From Candidatus Saccharimonadota bacterium (GTDB taxonomy: Bacteria > Patescibacteriota > Saccharimonadia > Saccharimonadales > JAGQNJ01), in contig JAGQNJ010000027.1 of assembly GCA_020428115.1 (NCBI GenBank), positions 1-11,058 of the forward strand: a stretch of DNA of 11,058 nucleotides, read 5' to 3'. The notes beneath the pieces are model-generated. The model ran no database searches and was not told the DNA's origin. It worked only from the letters and a program-made list of their open reading frames with translations. This document shows positions 1 to 6,884 of the stretch, piece after piece (position 1 is the stretch's first letter; each line of letters begins with the position of its first letter). Both the position numbers and the translations under genes were made by a program.

Positions 1-702
1 AATTTTGAGATCCTTGTCATCAATTGTAACGGCCTCTGGTGTATCGATCTTGGGTAATACTTCTACCTTGGCAAAACTAGTTTGTCGTAGGTTATCAGAA
101 TTAAATGGACTCAGCCTTACGAGACGATGCACCCCATGCTCTCCTTTGAGTTTGCCATAGACAAACTGCCCATCTATCTCAATAGTTGCACTTTTGATGC
201 CAGCTTCTTCACCTGCCGACTGCTCGATACTTACTACCTTGTAGTTGTGAGCCTCAGCCCATCGAATATACATACGAAGCAGCATTTCTGCCCAATCTTG
301 GGCATCCGTACCCCCAGCACCAGCATGTATACTCAGCAAAGCACTGCCGGTGTCATATGGTCCACTATATTTGAGTTGCTGTTTGAGCTCATCAAACTGC
401 TTCCTTGCTTGCTCTAACTGGTGAGATATATCGGCCGCGAGTGTTTCATCACCAAGCTCAATAAGCTCACGCAAATCAGCGAGCATAGCTCGTAGTTCTA
501 CCCATGGGGCAATTCGCGCATCTAGCTCTGAAAGCTGGCGCATATGTGCCTGTGCCTTCGTACTATCCTGCCAGAAATCTGCCGCCTGAGACTGCTGCTG
601 CAAATCATTATGTTTGCTTTGAAGCGACGACAGGCCAACTGTTTCTGCAGCCTGCTCAAACTCAGCAGACAGCTCATCTAGCTGCTTTTTTTGTTCATGC
701 AT
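1..702 (-). CDS. prfB: Peptide chain release factor 2 (RF2), 3' part cut by window edge
   Basis: RF2 reads UAA and UGA stop codons in the ribosomal A site and triggers peptidyl-tRNA hydrolysis. The first 234 codons are visible. Seen: a helical N-terminal domain (about residues 1-110), the class I release-factor signature GAGGTDAQDWAEML starting at residue 128, HRLVRLSPF ending at residue 200, whose SPF tripeptide (198-200) is the RF2-type stop-codon reader, and DDKDLKI at the edge, just before the expected GGQ catalytic loop, which lies outside the window. Trp44 aligns with E. coli RF2 Trp47, so the N-terminus is essentially full length from the ATG at 702. The frame is continuous, with no CUU-UGA frameshift site near codon 25, unlike many bacterial prfB genes. 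No Shine-Dalgarno is visible; -10-like hexamers lie 7 and 14 bases before the ATG. The preceding small gene stops 15 bases upstream. Confidence 0.96.
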   Translation of the reverse strand, partial: MHEQKKQLDELSAEFEQAAETVGLSSLQSKHNDLQQQSQAADFWQDSTKAQAHMRQLSELDARIAPWVELRAMLADLRELIELGDETLAADISHQLEQARKQFDELKQQLKYSGPYDTGSALLSIHAGAGGTDAQDWAEMLLRMYIRWAEAHNYKVVSIEQSAGEEAGIKSATIEIDGQFVYGKLKGEHGVHRLVRLSPFNSDNLRQTSFAKVEVLPKIDTPEAVTIDDKDLKI

Positions 703-709
703 GTACTTA

Positions 710-722
710 AGTATAGATTATA
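710..722 (-). promoter_or_regulatory. Overlapping -10-like hexamers directly before prfB
   Basis: Reading the minus strand, TATAAT (722-717) overlaps the stop codon of the upstream small gene, and TATACT (715-710) follows. The second is separated from the prfB ATG by only 7 bases, the usual distance from a -10 box to the transcription start, so initiation there would give a leaderless mRNA; the first would give a leader of about 7 bases. No good -35 match at 16-18 bases was found. Read-through from the promoter at 1041-1070 is the alternative. Confidence 0.4.
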
Positions 723-999
723 AGAATAGCATTGCGCCAATTGCACCAATAAGTAGCACAGCCACAATAATCGCTATAATCACAAAAGTGTTACTCTTTT
801 TGCCGCCACTAGCTGCTGATGCTGGCATGTTTGGCTGCATCGGAGGTGTTTCGGGCTGTGGTGTTGATGGCGCTGGTGTAACCCCTGGTGCGGCGGGCGC
901 TGCGTTCATATCCGGTGTCGGTGAAGACGTAGTGCCTGGCTCTGATGGTGGAGTTGATGATCCAGGCATGCCTGGCTGCTGAGGTGATTGTGGTTCCAT
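718..999 (-). CDS. Pro-rich tail-anchored small membrane protein, function unknown
   Basis: A 93-residue protein I do not recognise by family. Residues 1-60 are low-complexity and contain 19 prolines mixed with Ser, Thr, Gly, Ala and Gln. A short SGGKKSN linker (64-70) leads into one hydrophobic segment, residues 71-93, that runs to the C-terminus. There is no signal peptide. The two lysines just before the membrane segment favour, by the positive-inside rule, a cytoplasmic Pro-rich domain held by a C-terminal anchor. The ATG at 999 is supported by a good Shine-Dalgarno (AAAGGAG, 10-base spacing) and a promoter-like sequence upstream. It sits between the M16 peptidase (93-base gap) and prfB (15-base gap). 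An overlapping plus-strand frame is a shadow of the repetitive composition. Its role cannot be inferred from sequence alone; a scaffold or membrane-tethered partner of a neighbour is speculation. Confidence 0.85.
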   Translation of the reverse strand: MEPQSPQQPGMPGSSTPPSEPGTTSSPTPDMNAAPAAPGVTPAPSTPQPETPPMQPNMPASAASGGKKSNTFVIIAIIVAVLLIGAIGAMLFL

Positions 1000-1009
1000 A
1001 GTTATTCTG

Positions 1010-1016
1010 CTCCTTT
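1010..1016 (-). promoter_or_regulatory. Shine-Dalgarno of the small tail-anchored protein
   Basis: AAAGGAG on the minus strand, 10 bases before the ATG at 999. It is one of the two clear ribosome binding sites in the window and fixes this start codon. Confidence 0.8.
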
Positions 1017-1040
1017 AGCAAATCGCTTAATACTACTTTC

Positions 1041-1070
1041 AATATACTCCCCCGCTTATGCTTTTGACAA
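1041..1070 (-). promoter_or_regulatory. Sigma-70-type promoter for small protein (and prfB)
   Basis: On the minus strand TTGTCA (1070-1065, 5 of 6 to TTGACA) is followed after 18 bases by TATATT (1046-1041, 5 of 6 to TATAAT), lying between the M16 stop and the small-protein start. It would give a leader of about 30-35 bases that contains the strong Shine-Dalgarno. This suggests the small protein, and possibly prfB, can be transcribed independently of secA-M16. It is a motif match only. Confidence 0.5.
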
Positions 1071-1092
1071 GCCTGGAGATACCCTAGAGAGC

Positions 1093-2382
1093 CTAGGTGT
1101 TCCACAAACCTTTTATGTGACTAAAGCAATCCTGCGCGAACTCCTCGCCACAAGTGCCAAGTACGCCAAACCCACGAATACCTTCACTAAATAGATCATT
1201 GGTAACCGATATCATCTGCTCCTTGGTGACAGCCTCGAGGCGCTTTGGCACCTCGTAGTAGTCCTCTATCACATCATCAAAGAAGTAGCGCATGCTGTAA
1301 CCATTGCCCGTGCCGCCAACTGTTTGAGCAGAACGCTGAAAACGCCCAAGCGCGTGTTGTTTAGCCGCAACGATATCCTCGTCGCTCATATGGCCCTGGC
1401 GTATGCCAGTGATCTCGCGTGTGATGATGTCAAACAGCTGCCTAGTGTTCTGCGGCAAAATTTGCGCACCAAACCACCAGTTACTCCCGTACTGCCAGCG
1501 CGTGTAGAATGAATTCATGTGATACAACAGTCCTTTCTCGCGACCAGTCCCGTATATGCGAGAATGTGATGTTTCGGTTAACATGATATTAGCAAGACTC
1601 AGTGCATCAATCTCAGTGTTGCGCATCCAGCGCGACATAAACGTATCGATGTAGAAGTATAGGTTTTCGACTCCTGGCACCTCAATGTACAGAGGTTTCT
1701 GAAGTGACTTTGGTGTTTCTTCGGGCATTGGTCGACGACCAGAACCCTTGGGAAGTTCAATGGTGCTGAGAATTTTCTCGATGGCAAGCCGCCGTTCAGT
1801 CGTAATATTACCAGCAATCACAAAGCGCATATTATCTGTGGTATGAGTAGCAAGGTAATGTGCGCGGACATCTTCGACTGTTACATTGGACATCAGTCGC
1901 AATCGTTCTTGGTCTGTCATCGAGTACATGCCGTATTGTTCGCGAAGCGCAAGTGCTAAGTGCCGGAAATGGTTGTTCGACCTTGTCGTGAGTTCTTCCT
2001 GTACAATACCGACTTCAGAATTAAATTCATTCTCTAAAAACAGTGGCTTAGTAATCGCCAGCACAAGCAGTCCAAGAATACGATCCCATTCAAAATCAGC
2101 ACACTCGGCCTCATAATTTATGTCGTACACACTCGTGGAGGCATTTGAGTATGCCCCATTCTTTTCGACTTCCGCTACGAACGCACGTGCAGTTGGATAG
2201 GCTTCGTTCGCACCGAGAAGTATATGCTCCATCAGATGTGCTGTTTCCCATTTGTTGCGATCCAATAGATATTCACCTGCTCTAAAGTTCAGTTCAAAGG
2301 TCATGACGCTGGCATCGGGAATATGCACCAGTAAGCCCTTGCTGCCATTACCGAGCGAAATCTCAGTTACTGTATGTTTCAT
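1093..2382 (-). CDS. M16 family (pitrilysin/processing-peptidase-like) zinc metallopeptidase
   Basis: A 429-residue single-unit M16 peptidase, the size of M16B enzymes. The inverted zinc motif HxxEH is present as His49-Leu-Met-Glu52-His53. The distal ligand is probably Glu130 in VQEELTTR: its spacing of 77 residues from His53 and the following Leu-Thr match pitrilysin Glu169, and Glu123 matches the conserved acidic residue seven positions earlier. The C-terminal half carries the family-type segment with Ser274-Arg275 and GREKGLLYHMNSF (280-292). There is no signal peptide or membrane segment, so it is predicted to be cytoplasmic, where it may degrade peptides; the substrate is unknown. M16B enzymes are often encoded as an active/inactive pair, but no partner is in this window. 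The ATG follows the secA TAA after only 3 bases with a weak ribosome site, indicating co-transcription and translational coupling with secA. Confidence 0.93.
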   Translation of the reverse strand: MKHTVTEISLGNGSKGLLVHIPDASVMTFELNFRAGEYLLDRNKWETAHLMEHILLGANEAYPTARAFVAEVEKNGAYSNASTSVYDINYEAECADFEWDRILGLLVLAITKPLFLENEFNSEVGIVQEELTTRSNNHFRHLALALREQYGMYSMTDQERLRLMSNVTVEDVRAHYLATHTTDNMRFVIAGNITTERRLAIEKILSTIELPKGSGRRPMPEETPKSLQKPLYIEVPGVENLYFYIDTFMSRWMRNTEIDALSLANIMLTETSHSRIYGTGREKGLLYHMNSFYTRWQYGSNWWFGAQILPQNTRQLFDIITREITGIRQGHMSDEDIVAAKQHALGRFQRSAQTVGGTGNGYSMRYFFDDVIEDYYEVPKRLEAVTKEQMISVTNDLFSEGIRGFGVLGTCGEEFAQDCFSHIKGLWNT

Positions 2383-2385
2383 GAT

Positions 2386-5034
2386 TTATTTGCGTCGACC
2401 CTTTGCGCGACGTTTGCGTTCGGCTTTGCGCTGCTTTGCTTTGCTCGCCTTTTTTTTGCCGCCCGTCTGTTTAGCTGGCCGTGGCGACGAAGCAACAGGT
2501 GCAGTCACATTTGCTGGCGTCATTGCACTTGCTACTCCAAACTCATTTTCTCTAAACTCATCTGCTTCGAGAATTTTGTCGGCGTTATCAATAGACTTTC
2601 GTGCGGCCCGTGTCAGATCTGTCTCTATTGGCCGCTCTAACTGCTGTTCGCTAACTGGTTGCGCAAAGAATATTGCCTGAACAATGTCACGACGTAAGTG
2701 ACTTTGCATATGCTCAAATATCTCTTGTGCTTGGCGACGATACTCTACCAATGGATCCCTCTGGCCAATTCCGACCCACCCAATACCTTCACGGAGATGT
2801 GCCATTTCCTCAAGATGATTCATCCAGAGGTTATCAAGCACCTGCAGATAGAAGTCACGCTCAATCTTGCGTAGCACTTCAGCTCCAAGTGCACTCTCGC
2901 GCGCTTCGTATAGTTCGAGTGCTTTTTGTTCGAGCATTTTAGGGAATCGTGTTATATCGGTATCGAACAGGCTGTCCAGTGTCGGCTCATCAAAAGGCAC
3001 AATCTGTGTGATTCTCTGATCGAAATCTGCATCTGTTATGTGCGAAGATTTAGCAAGCTGCGCTGCCTCCTCTGAGATAAACTGTCTGATGCGCGGACTT
3101 ATATCTGGGTGTTTGAGAATCTCGCGTCGCATTGCATAGGTTGCTTTGCGGTGCCGGTTCATAACGTCATCGTACTGCACGACATTTTTACGCTGGTCAA
3201 AGTTGAAGCCCTCTACCTTTTTCTGCGCGCTTTCTAGGCTACGTGATATGAATCCATTTTCGATTGGCGTATCATCATCTGCACTTAAACGGTCCATCAC
3301 CGAAGCGATTCGTTCACCGCCAAATATTCTCATCAGATCATCTTCACAGCTAACAAAAAACTGGCTTACGCCGGGATCACCCTGGCGGCCTGTTCGACCA
3401 CGAAGCTGGTTATCAATGCGTCGCGATTCGTGACGTTCCGAGCCCAGGACAAATAAACCGCCCAATTCTTTGACGCCATCACCTAGCACGATATCAGTTC
3501 CACGCCCTGCAATGTTTGTCGCCAATGTCACAGCTCCCTTTTGACCCGCTGCCGCAACAATTGTAGCTTCACGTTCATTGTTTTTAGCATTAAGTACTTG
3601 GTGTGGTATACCGGCTCGTTTGAGCAAATTAGAGAGCAGCTCGTTTTTCTCGATAGATACGGTACCGAGCAAAACTGGCTGGCCTTTCTGGTGCAACATC
3701 TGCACCTCGCGTACGATTGCTTTGAACTTAGCAGCCTCGGTCTTATAGATACGATCTGCCCTGTCGTCGCGAACAACGGGCCGGTTCGGCGGCACCTGTA
3801 CCACGTCGAGTTTGTAAATCTGGTGAAATTCTTCGCTCTCCGTTTCGGCCGTACCAGTCATCCCCGAAAGTTTTTCGTATAGGCGGAAGTAGTTCTGGAA
3901 ACTAATCGTCGCTAGTGTCATGGACTCTTCCTGTACTGGCACACCCTCTTTTGCTTCAATTGCCTGGTGTAGACCCTCGTTATAGCGTCGACCTTTTAGG
4001 AGTCGGCCTGTAAACTCATCAACAATCACAACGTCGCCATCACTCGTTACCACATAATCTTTGTCTCGAGTAAATAAAGCCTGCGCACGTAACGCCTGTT
4101 CAAGGTGGTAAATATTGCGGATGTTATCTGTTCCGTATAGGTTATCGACACCGAGCGCTTTCTCGACTCGATCCATACCATCATCCGTAAGCACAACGGT
4201 TCGTCGCTTTTCATCTACTTCGTAGTCTGTTTCAGGATTGAGTCGTTTAACAACTTTAGCAAACTGCTCGTATGCTGTAGCACTTGCGGTGGCTGGCGCC
4301 GAAATAATAAGCGGTGTACGAGCCTCGTCGATAAGAATAGAGTCGACTTCGTCGACAATCGCGTAGTGTAAATCGCGCTGGCGCAGTTGGCTTTCCTCGC
4401 GAACCATATTGTCGCGCAAATAATCGAACCCGAACTCATTATTTGTTCCGTATGTTATATCTGCTGCATACGCTTCCTGACGAGAACACGGACGCAAGTG
4501 CTTGAGTCGCTCGTCTTGATGATCCTTGTTGGTAAACTTTTTGTCATATATAAAAGATTGGTCGGGTATGATCACCGCCACAGATAATCCCAGAGCATCG
4601 TATAGTGGCGCCATCCAACCTGCATCACGCTGAGCTAGGTAGTCATTGACCGTTACTAAATGCGCACCTTTGCCCGTCAACGCGTTAAGGTATAGCGGCA
4701 AGGTTGCAACCAGCGTCTTACCTTCACCAGTTTTCATTTCCGCTACTGAACCTTCGTGCAATACCATGCCACCAACAAGCTGGACGTCAAAATGACGCAT
4801 GCCAAGTGTGCGTCGCGACGTTTCCCGTACAAGCGCAAACGCATCCGGCAGAATCTTGTCGAGCGACTCTTTGAGAAGTCGTCGCTTGAGCTTGTCGGTT
4901 TGTTCGCGAAGCTGCTTCGCCGTCATCTTCTTGTATTTTGGCTCGAGAACATTGACATCAGTAACCCGCCGCTGCATACGCTTGAGCGTACGAGCCTGTG
5001 GATCACCAAGTACTTTTTTGACAATTTTCTTCAT
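2386..5034 (-). CDS. secA: Preprotein translocase ATPase SecA
   Basis: SecA is the ATPase motor that pushes unfolded preproteins through SecYEG. This 882-residue copy has all core elements: the Walker A region MKTGEGKTL (100-108, Lys106), TVNDYLAQRDA (128-138), ITYGTNNEFGFDYLRDNM (193-210), the DEVD Walker B followed by SILIDEARTPLIIS (228-245), the linker motif GMTGTAETE (391-399), TNIAGRGTDI (506-515) and the arginine-finger motif QLRGRTGRQGDPG (543-555). The helical scaffold and wing follow, with WMNHLEEMAHLREGIG at 737-752. The C-terminus lacks the Cys-rich zinc/SecB-binding domain of E. coli SecA; instead residues 859-882 form a Lys/Arg tail after a Pro/Ala/Ser linker, suggesting SecB-independent targeting and possibly lipid or ribosome contact (inference). 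The ATG at 5034 has a GAGGGG-type ribosome site 13 bases upstream. It lies 60 bases after hpf and 3 bases before the M16 gene. Confidence 0.98.
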   Translation of the reverse strand: MKKIVKKVLGDPQARTLKRMQRRVTDVNVLEPKYKKMTAKQLREQTDKLKRRLLKESLDKILPDAFALVRETSRRTLGMRHFDVQLVGGMVLHEGSVAEMKTGEGKTLVATLPLYLNALTGKGAHLVTVNDYLAQRDAGWMAPLYDALGLSVAVIIPDQSFIYDKKFTNKDHQDERLKHLRPCSRQEAYAADITYGTNNEFGFDYLRDNMVREESQLRQRDLHYAIVDEVDSILIDEARTPLIISAPATASATAYEQFAKVVKRLNPETDYEVDEKRRTVVLTDDGMDRVEKALGVDNLYGTDNIRNIYHLEQALRAQALFTRDKDYVVTSDGDVVIVDEFTGRLLKGRRYNEGLHQAIEAKEGVPVQEESMTLATISFQNYFRLYEKLSGMTGTAETESEEFHQIYKLDVVQVPPNRPVVRDDRADRIYKTEAAKFKAIVREVQMLHQKGQPVLLGTVSIEKNELLSNLLKRAGIPHQVLNAKNNEREATIVAAAGQKGAVTLATNIAGRGTDIVLGDGVKELGGLFVLGSERHESRRIDNQLRGRTGRQGDPGVSQFFVSCEDDLMRIFGGERIASVMDRLSADDDTPIENGFISRSLESAQKKVEGFNFDQRKNVVQYDDVMNRHRKATYAMRREILKHPDISPRIRQFISEEAAQLAKSSHITDADFDQRITQIVPFDEPTLDSLFDTDITRFPKMLEQKALELYEARESALGAEVLRKIERDFYLQVLDNLWMNHLEEMAHLREGIGWVGIGQRDPLVEYRRQAQEIFEHMQSHLRRDIVQAIFFAQPVSEQQLERPIETDLTRAARKSIDNADKILEADEFRENEFGVASAMTPANVTAPVASSPRPAKQTGGKKKASKAKQRKAERKRRAKGRRK

Positions 5035-5047
5035 TATAAATCGGATT

Positions 5048-5054
5048 CCCCTCT
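5048..5054 (-). promoter_or_regulatory. Ribosome binding site of secA (long spacing)
   Basis: AGAGGGG on the minus strand, 13 bases before the secA ATG. The spacing is longer than optimal, but no better candidate lies between it and the start codon. Confidence 0.5.
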
Positions 5055-5094
5055 ATAACCTGTGTTGCGGATACACTACATTGTAACCCACGTC

Positions 5095-5457
5095 TTAGGC
5101 ATTGCGCGAGCGTAATTTACTCAACACACGCCGATGGAGACGCTTGTCGGTGTGTTTTTCTTTGTATTTTTTGAGTTGATTCTTGAGTTTGGTTTCGACT
5201 ATGTCCACTGCTGCATACATGTTCATCGTCGTTTCTTTGGTTGCAATTACCTCGTGCGGAAGATGCAGGATAACTTCGCACGTGCATTCCTTTTTTGCTT
5301 TGATCTTCGCTTCTTTGAGTTTGACCTCAGCATGCGCTGATTTGCGTGCATGTGTTGGCATATAACGATCCATACGGCCGATCTTTTTTTGTACATATTT
5401 CTGAAGGTCTTCGTCGACCGTCGTATGCACGCCACTTATTTCCATTTTTGCTATCAT
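5095..5457 (-). CDS. hpf: Ribosome hibernation promoting factor, short form
   Basis: A 120-residue member of the HPF/RaiA (YfiA, 'sigma-54 modulation') family, which binds the 30S decoding channel and inactivates or dimerises ribosomes in stationary phase or stress. Seen: the N-terminal strand MIAKMEISGVHTTVDEDLQ, the helix QKYVQKKIGRMDRYM (19-33), a Lys-rich middle (46-57), and the conserved helix around NMYAAVDIVETKLKNQLKKYK (79-99) followed by a basic tail. There is no C-terminal dimerisation domain as in long HPF. The frame stays open 34 codons upstream to another ATG at 5559, but the ATG at 5457 is chosen: family homology begins there and GAGGAG lies 7 bases before it. It precedes secA by 60 bases, an hpf-secA order also known in Bacillus. 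The 166-base leader may hold its own regulation. Confidence 0.94.
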   Translation of the reverse strand: MIAKMEISGVHTTVDEDLQKYVQKKIGRMDRYMPTHARKSAHAEVKLKEAKIKAKKECTCEVILHLPHEVIATKETTMNMYAAVDIVETKLKNQLKKYKEKHTDKRLHRRVLSKLRSRNA

Positions 5458-5464
5458 TGTTATT

Positions 5465-5470
5465 CTCCTC
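5465..5470 (-). promoter_or_regulatory. hpf: Shine-Dalgarno deciding the hpf start
   Basis: GAGGAG on the minus strand, 7 bases before the ATG at 5457. It supports this start over the in-frame upstream ATG at 5559 and the internal ATG at 5445. Confidence 0.8.
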
Positions 5471-5522
5471 GCATTAATGAAAAGTTTATTCCACTTGTGT
5501 AGCTTTGTATTTCTGGGGACAA

Positions 5523-5542
5523 AACATATGCTGCTATATGTT
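5523..5542. repeat. 7-bp inverted repeat in the hpf leader
   Basis: Arms AACATAT (5523-5529) and ATATGTT (5536-5542) are perfect complements around a 6-base spacer. It lies about 65-85 bases before the hpf start. It could be an operator or an RNA hairpin; it is AT-rich with only a short T run after it, so it is a poor intrinsic terminator. Confidence 0.4.
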
Positions 5543-5603
5543 GCGAAGCCAAAATGCAAAGCCGCGCAGAGGATAAGCTTTGTAATTGTGAGGGCGGATA
5601 ATT

Positions 5604-5621
5604 ATGATAGCTATCTATCAT
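5604..5621. repeat. AT-rich inverted repeat just after serS stop
   Basis: Arms ATGATAG (5604-5610) and CTATCAT (5615-5621) are perfect complements around a 4-base spacer, two bases past the serS TAA; the 10-base palindrome GATAGCTATC (5606-5615) sits inside. The stem has no GC-rich core and no T tract follows in the serS sense, so a classical terminator is unlikely. A processing site or operator is possible. Confidence 0.35.
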
Positions 5622-5623
5622 TG

Positions 5624-6868
5624 TTATATCTTTTCCTTTCCGCCCATGTATGGTCGCAAAACCTCTGGGATAACCACATTACCTTCAGTATCCTGAAAAT
5701 TCTCGATAATTGCTACAAGCCCACGGGCAAGCGCAACAACGGTTCCGTTTAAGGAGTGGAGCATCTCCACCTTACCATCCTTGCGACGAACGCGTATGTT
5801 CAGATTTCTGGTTTGGTAGTCTGTGCAATTACTGCAACTGGTCAGCTCACGATAGGCACTGTCGACTGGCGACCAATACTCAATATCATACTTTTTAGCG
5901 GCTGGCGCGCCCAAGTCACCACTAGCAATATTGACAACTCGATATGGTAGCCCAATACTCTGCCAAAACTCTTCTTCGATGCTGAGCAGTTTCTGGTGCA
6001 TGCTTTTAGAATCCTCAGATTTACAATATGCATACATTTCCAGCTTGTTAAATTGATGTACGCGGTAGAGACCTCGTGTATGTTTGCCGTACGTACCCGC
6101 CTCCTTGCGATAGCATGGGCTAAGTGCCGCATACAACAGATCGAGCTTGTCTTCATCAATAATTTCATCGGCATGATAGCCAGTCAGTGGCATCTCCGCA
6201 GTTGCGATAAGTGATAGGTCCTCTCCTTCAATAAAGTACTCGTCGCTCTGCTCATCAGTGCGAGGCGCAAATCCCGTCCCTGTAGCAATCCGGCTATTAA
6301 CCATGTGGGGAACGCCCATATAGGTAAAGTTACGTTTAGTAATAAACTCCAGTGCATACTGTGTAAGTGCGTTTTCGAGCAGCGCAAGGTCGCCCTTAAT
6401 GAAGTAGAATTTAGTTCCTGCTACTTTAGCGCCGCGTTCAAAATCAATCCAATCCTTTTGGCTGGCTATGTCTAGATGATCCTTAGCGTGTTTTTTTGGA
6501 TCACCAAACTTCTTTATCTCCTTAGAATCGGCTTCTCCACCGAGCGGGACATCGTCAGAGAACACATTGGGCACCGCTGCGATTGCTCGTAGATATTTAC
6601 TATCAAGATTAGATAGCTTTTCCTCGAGTTTAGCTAGTTGGTTTTTAATGTCTTTGCCTGTGGCAATCTGATCCTCGGTAGGCTTACCTGACCTGAGACT
6701 CTCGGCATGTTTGTTGCGCTTTTCGCGCAGCTCATCAACCTGCTGTTGTATGGTGCGACGCTTTTCATCGAGTTCTAAAAGATCGGGAATGCTGACATCA
6801 TAGCCTTTCTGTTTTGATTTTTCGGCAACGACCTTGGGGTTTTCTCGGATAAACTGAATGTCTAGCAT
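5624..6868 (-). CDS. serS: Seryl-tRNA synthetase
   Basis: A class IIa synthetase that activates serine and charges tRNA-Ser; 414 residues from the chosen start, the family's usual size. Residues 1-110 form the tRNA-binding N-terminal domain, with a long charged coiled-coil hairpin at about 30-98. The catalytic core shows motif 1 with Pro187 (MGVPHMVN), the serine-pocket TAE at 223-225, motif 2 (CYRKEAGTYGKHTRG, 252-266, Arg254 and Glu256), and motif 3 (NGTVVALARGLVAIIENFQ, 374-392, Arg382), ending in the typical PEVLRPYMGGK. The frame is open upstream to an ATG at 6955, but those 29 residues overlap the end of the nuclease gene and lack family similarity, while MLDIQFIRENP is the usual start. 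No Shine-Dalgarno precedes this ATG; instead a perfect TATAAT lies 7 bases before it. The nuclease stop is 16 bases upstream. Confidence 0.97.
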   Translation of the reverse strand: MLDIQFIRENPKVVAEKSKQKGYDVSIPDLLELDEKRRTIQQQVDELREKRNKHAESLRSGKPTEDQIATGKDIKNQLAKLEEKLSNLDSKYLRAIAAVPNVFSDDVPLGGEADSKEIKKFGDPKKHAKDHLDIASQKDWIDFERGAKVAGTKFYFIKGDLALLENALTQYALEFITKRNFTYMGVPHMVNSRIATGTGFAPRTDEQSDEYFIEGEDLSLIATAEMPLTGYHADEIIDEDKLDLLYAALSPCYRKEAGTYGKHTRGLYRVHQFNKLEMYAYCKSEDSKSMHQKLLSIEEEFWQSIGLPYRVVNIASGDLGAPAAKKYDIEYWSPVDSAYRELTSCSNCTDYQTRNLNIRVRRKDGKVEMLHSLNGTVVALARGLVAIIENFQDTEGNVVIPEVLRPYMGGKEKI

Positions 6869-6875
6869 GGGTTCT

Positions 6876-6881
6876 ATTATA
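6876..6881 (-). promoter_or_regulatory. serS: Perfect -10 box 7 bases before serS ATG
   Basis: TATAAT on the minus strand, 3 bases past the stop codon of the nuclease gene. Transcription would start at or within one base of the A of the serS ATG, giving a leaderless mRNA, which fits the absence of a Shine-Dalgarno. A weak -35 candidate (TTACAA, 18-base spacer) lies in the end of the nuclease gene. Confidence 0.5.
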
Positions 6882-6884
6882 GCG

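Noticed and set aside
701..982. Plus-strand open frame of 93 codons opposite the small tail-anchored protein
   Set aside because: It is the Gly/Val/Ala-rich complement of the Pro-rich gene. The minus-strand frame has a Shine-Dalgarno, a promoter match and a sensible membrane anchor; the plus-strand frame has none of these.
1083..1097. Short inverted repeat (CCTAG / CTAGG) at the M16 stop as a terminator
   Set aside because: The stem is only 5 bp and no T tract follows in the direction of transcription.
5458..5559. N-terminal extension of hpf to the ATG at 5559
   Set aside because: The extra 34 residues have no HPF similarity, and GAGGAG precedes the ATG at 5457 at good spacing.
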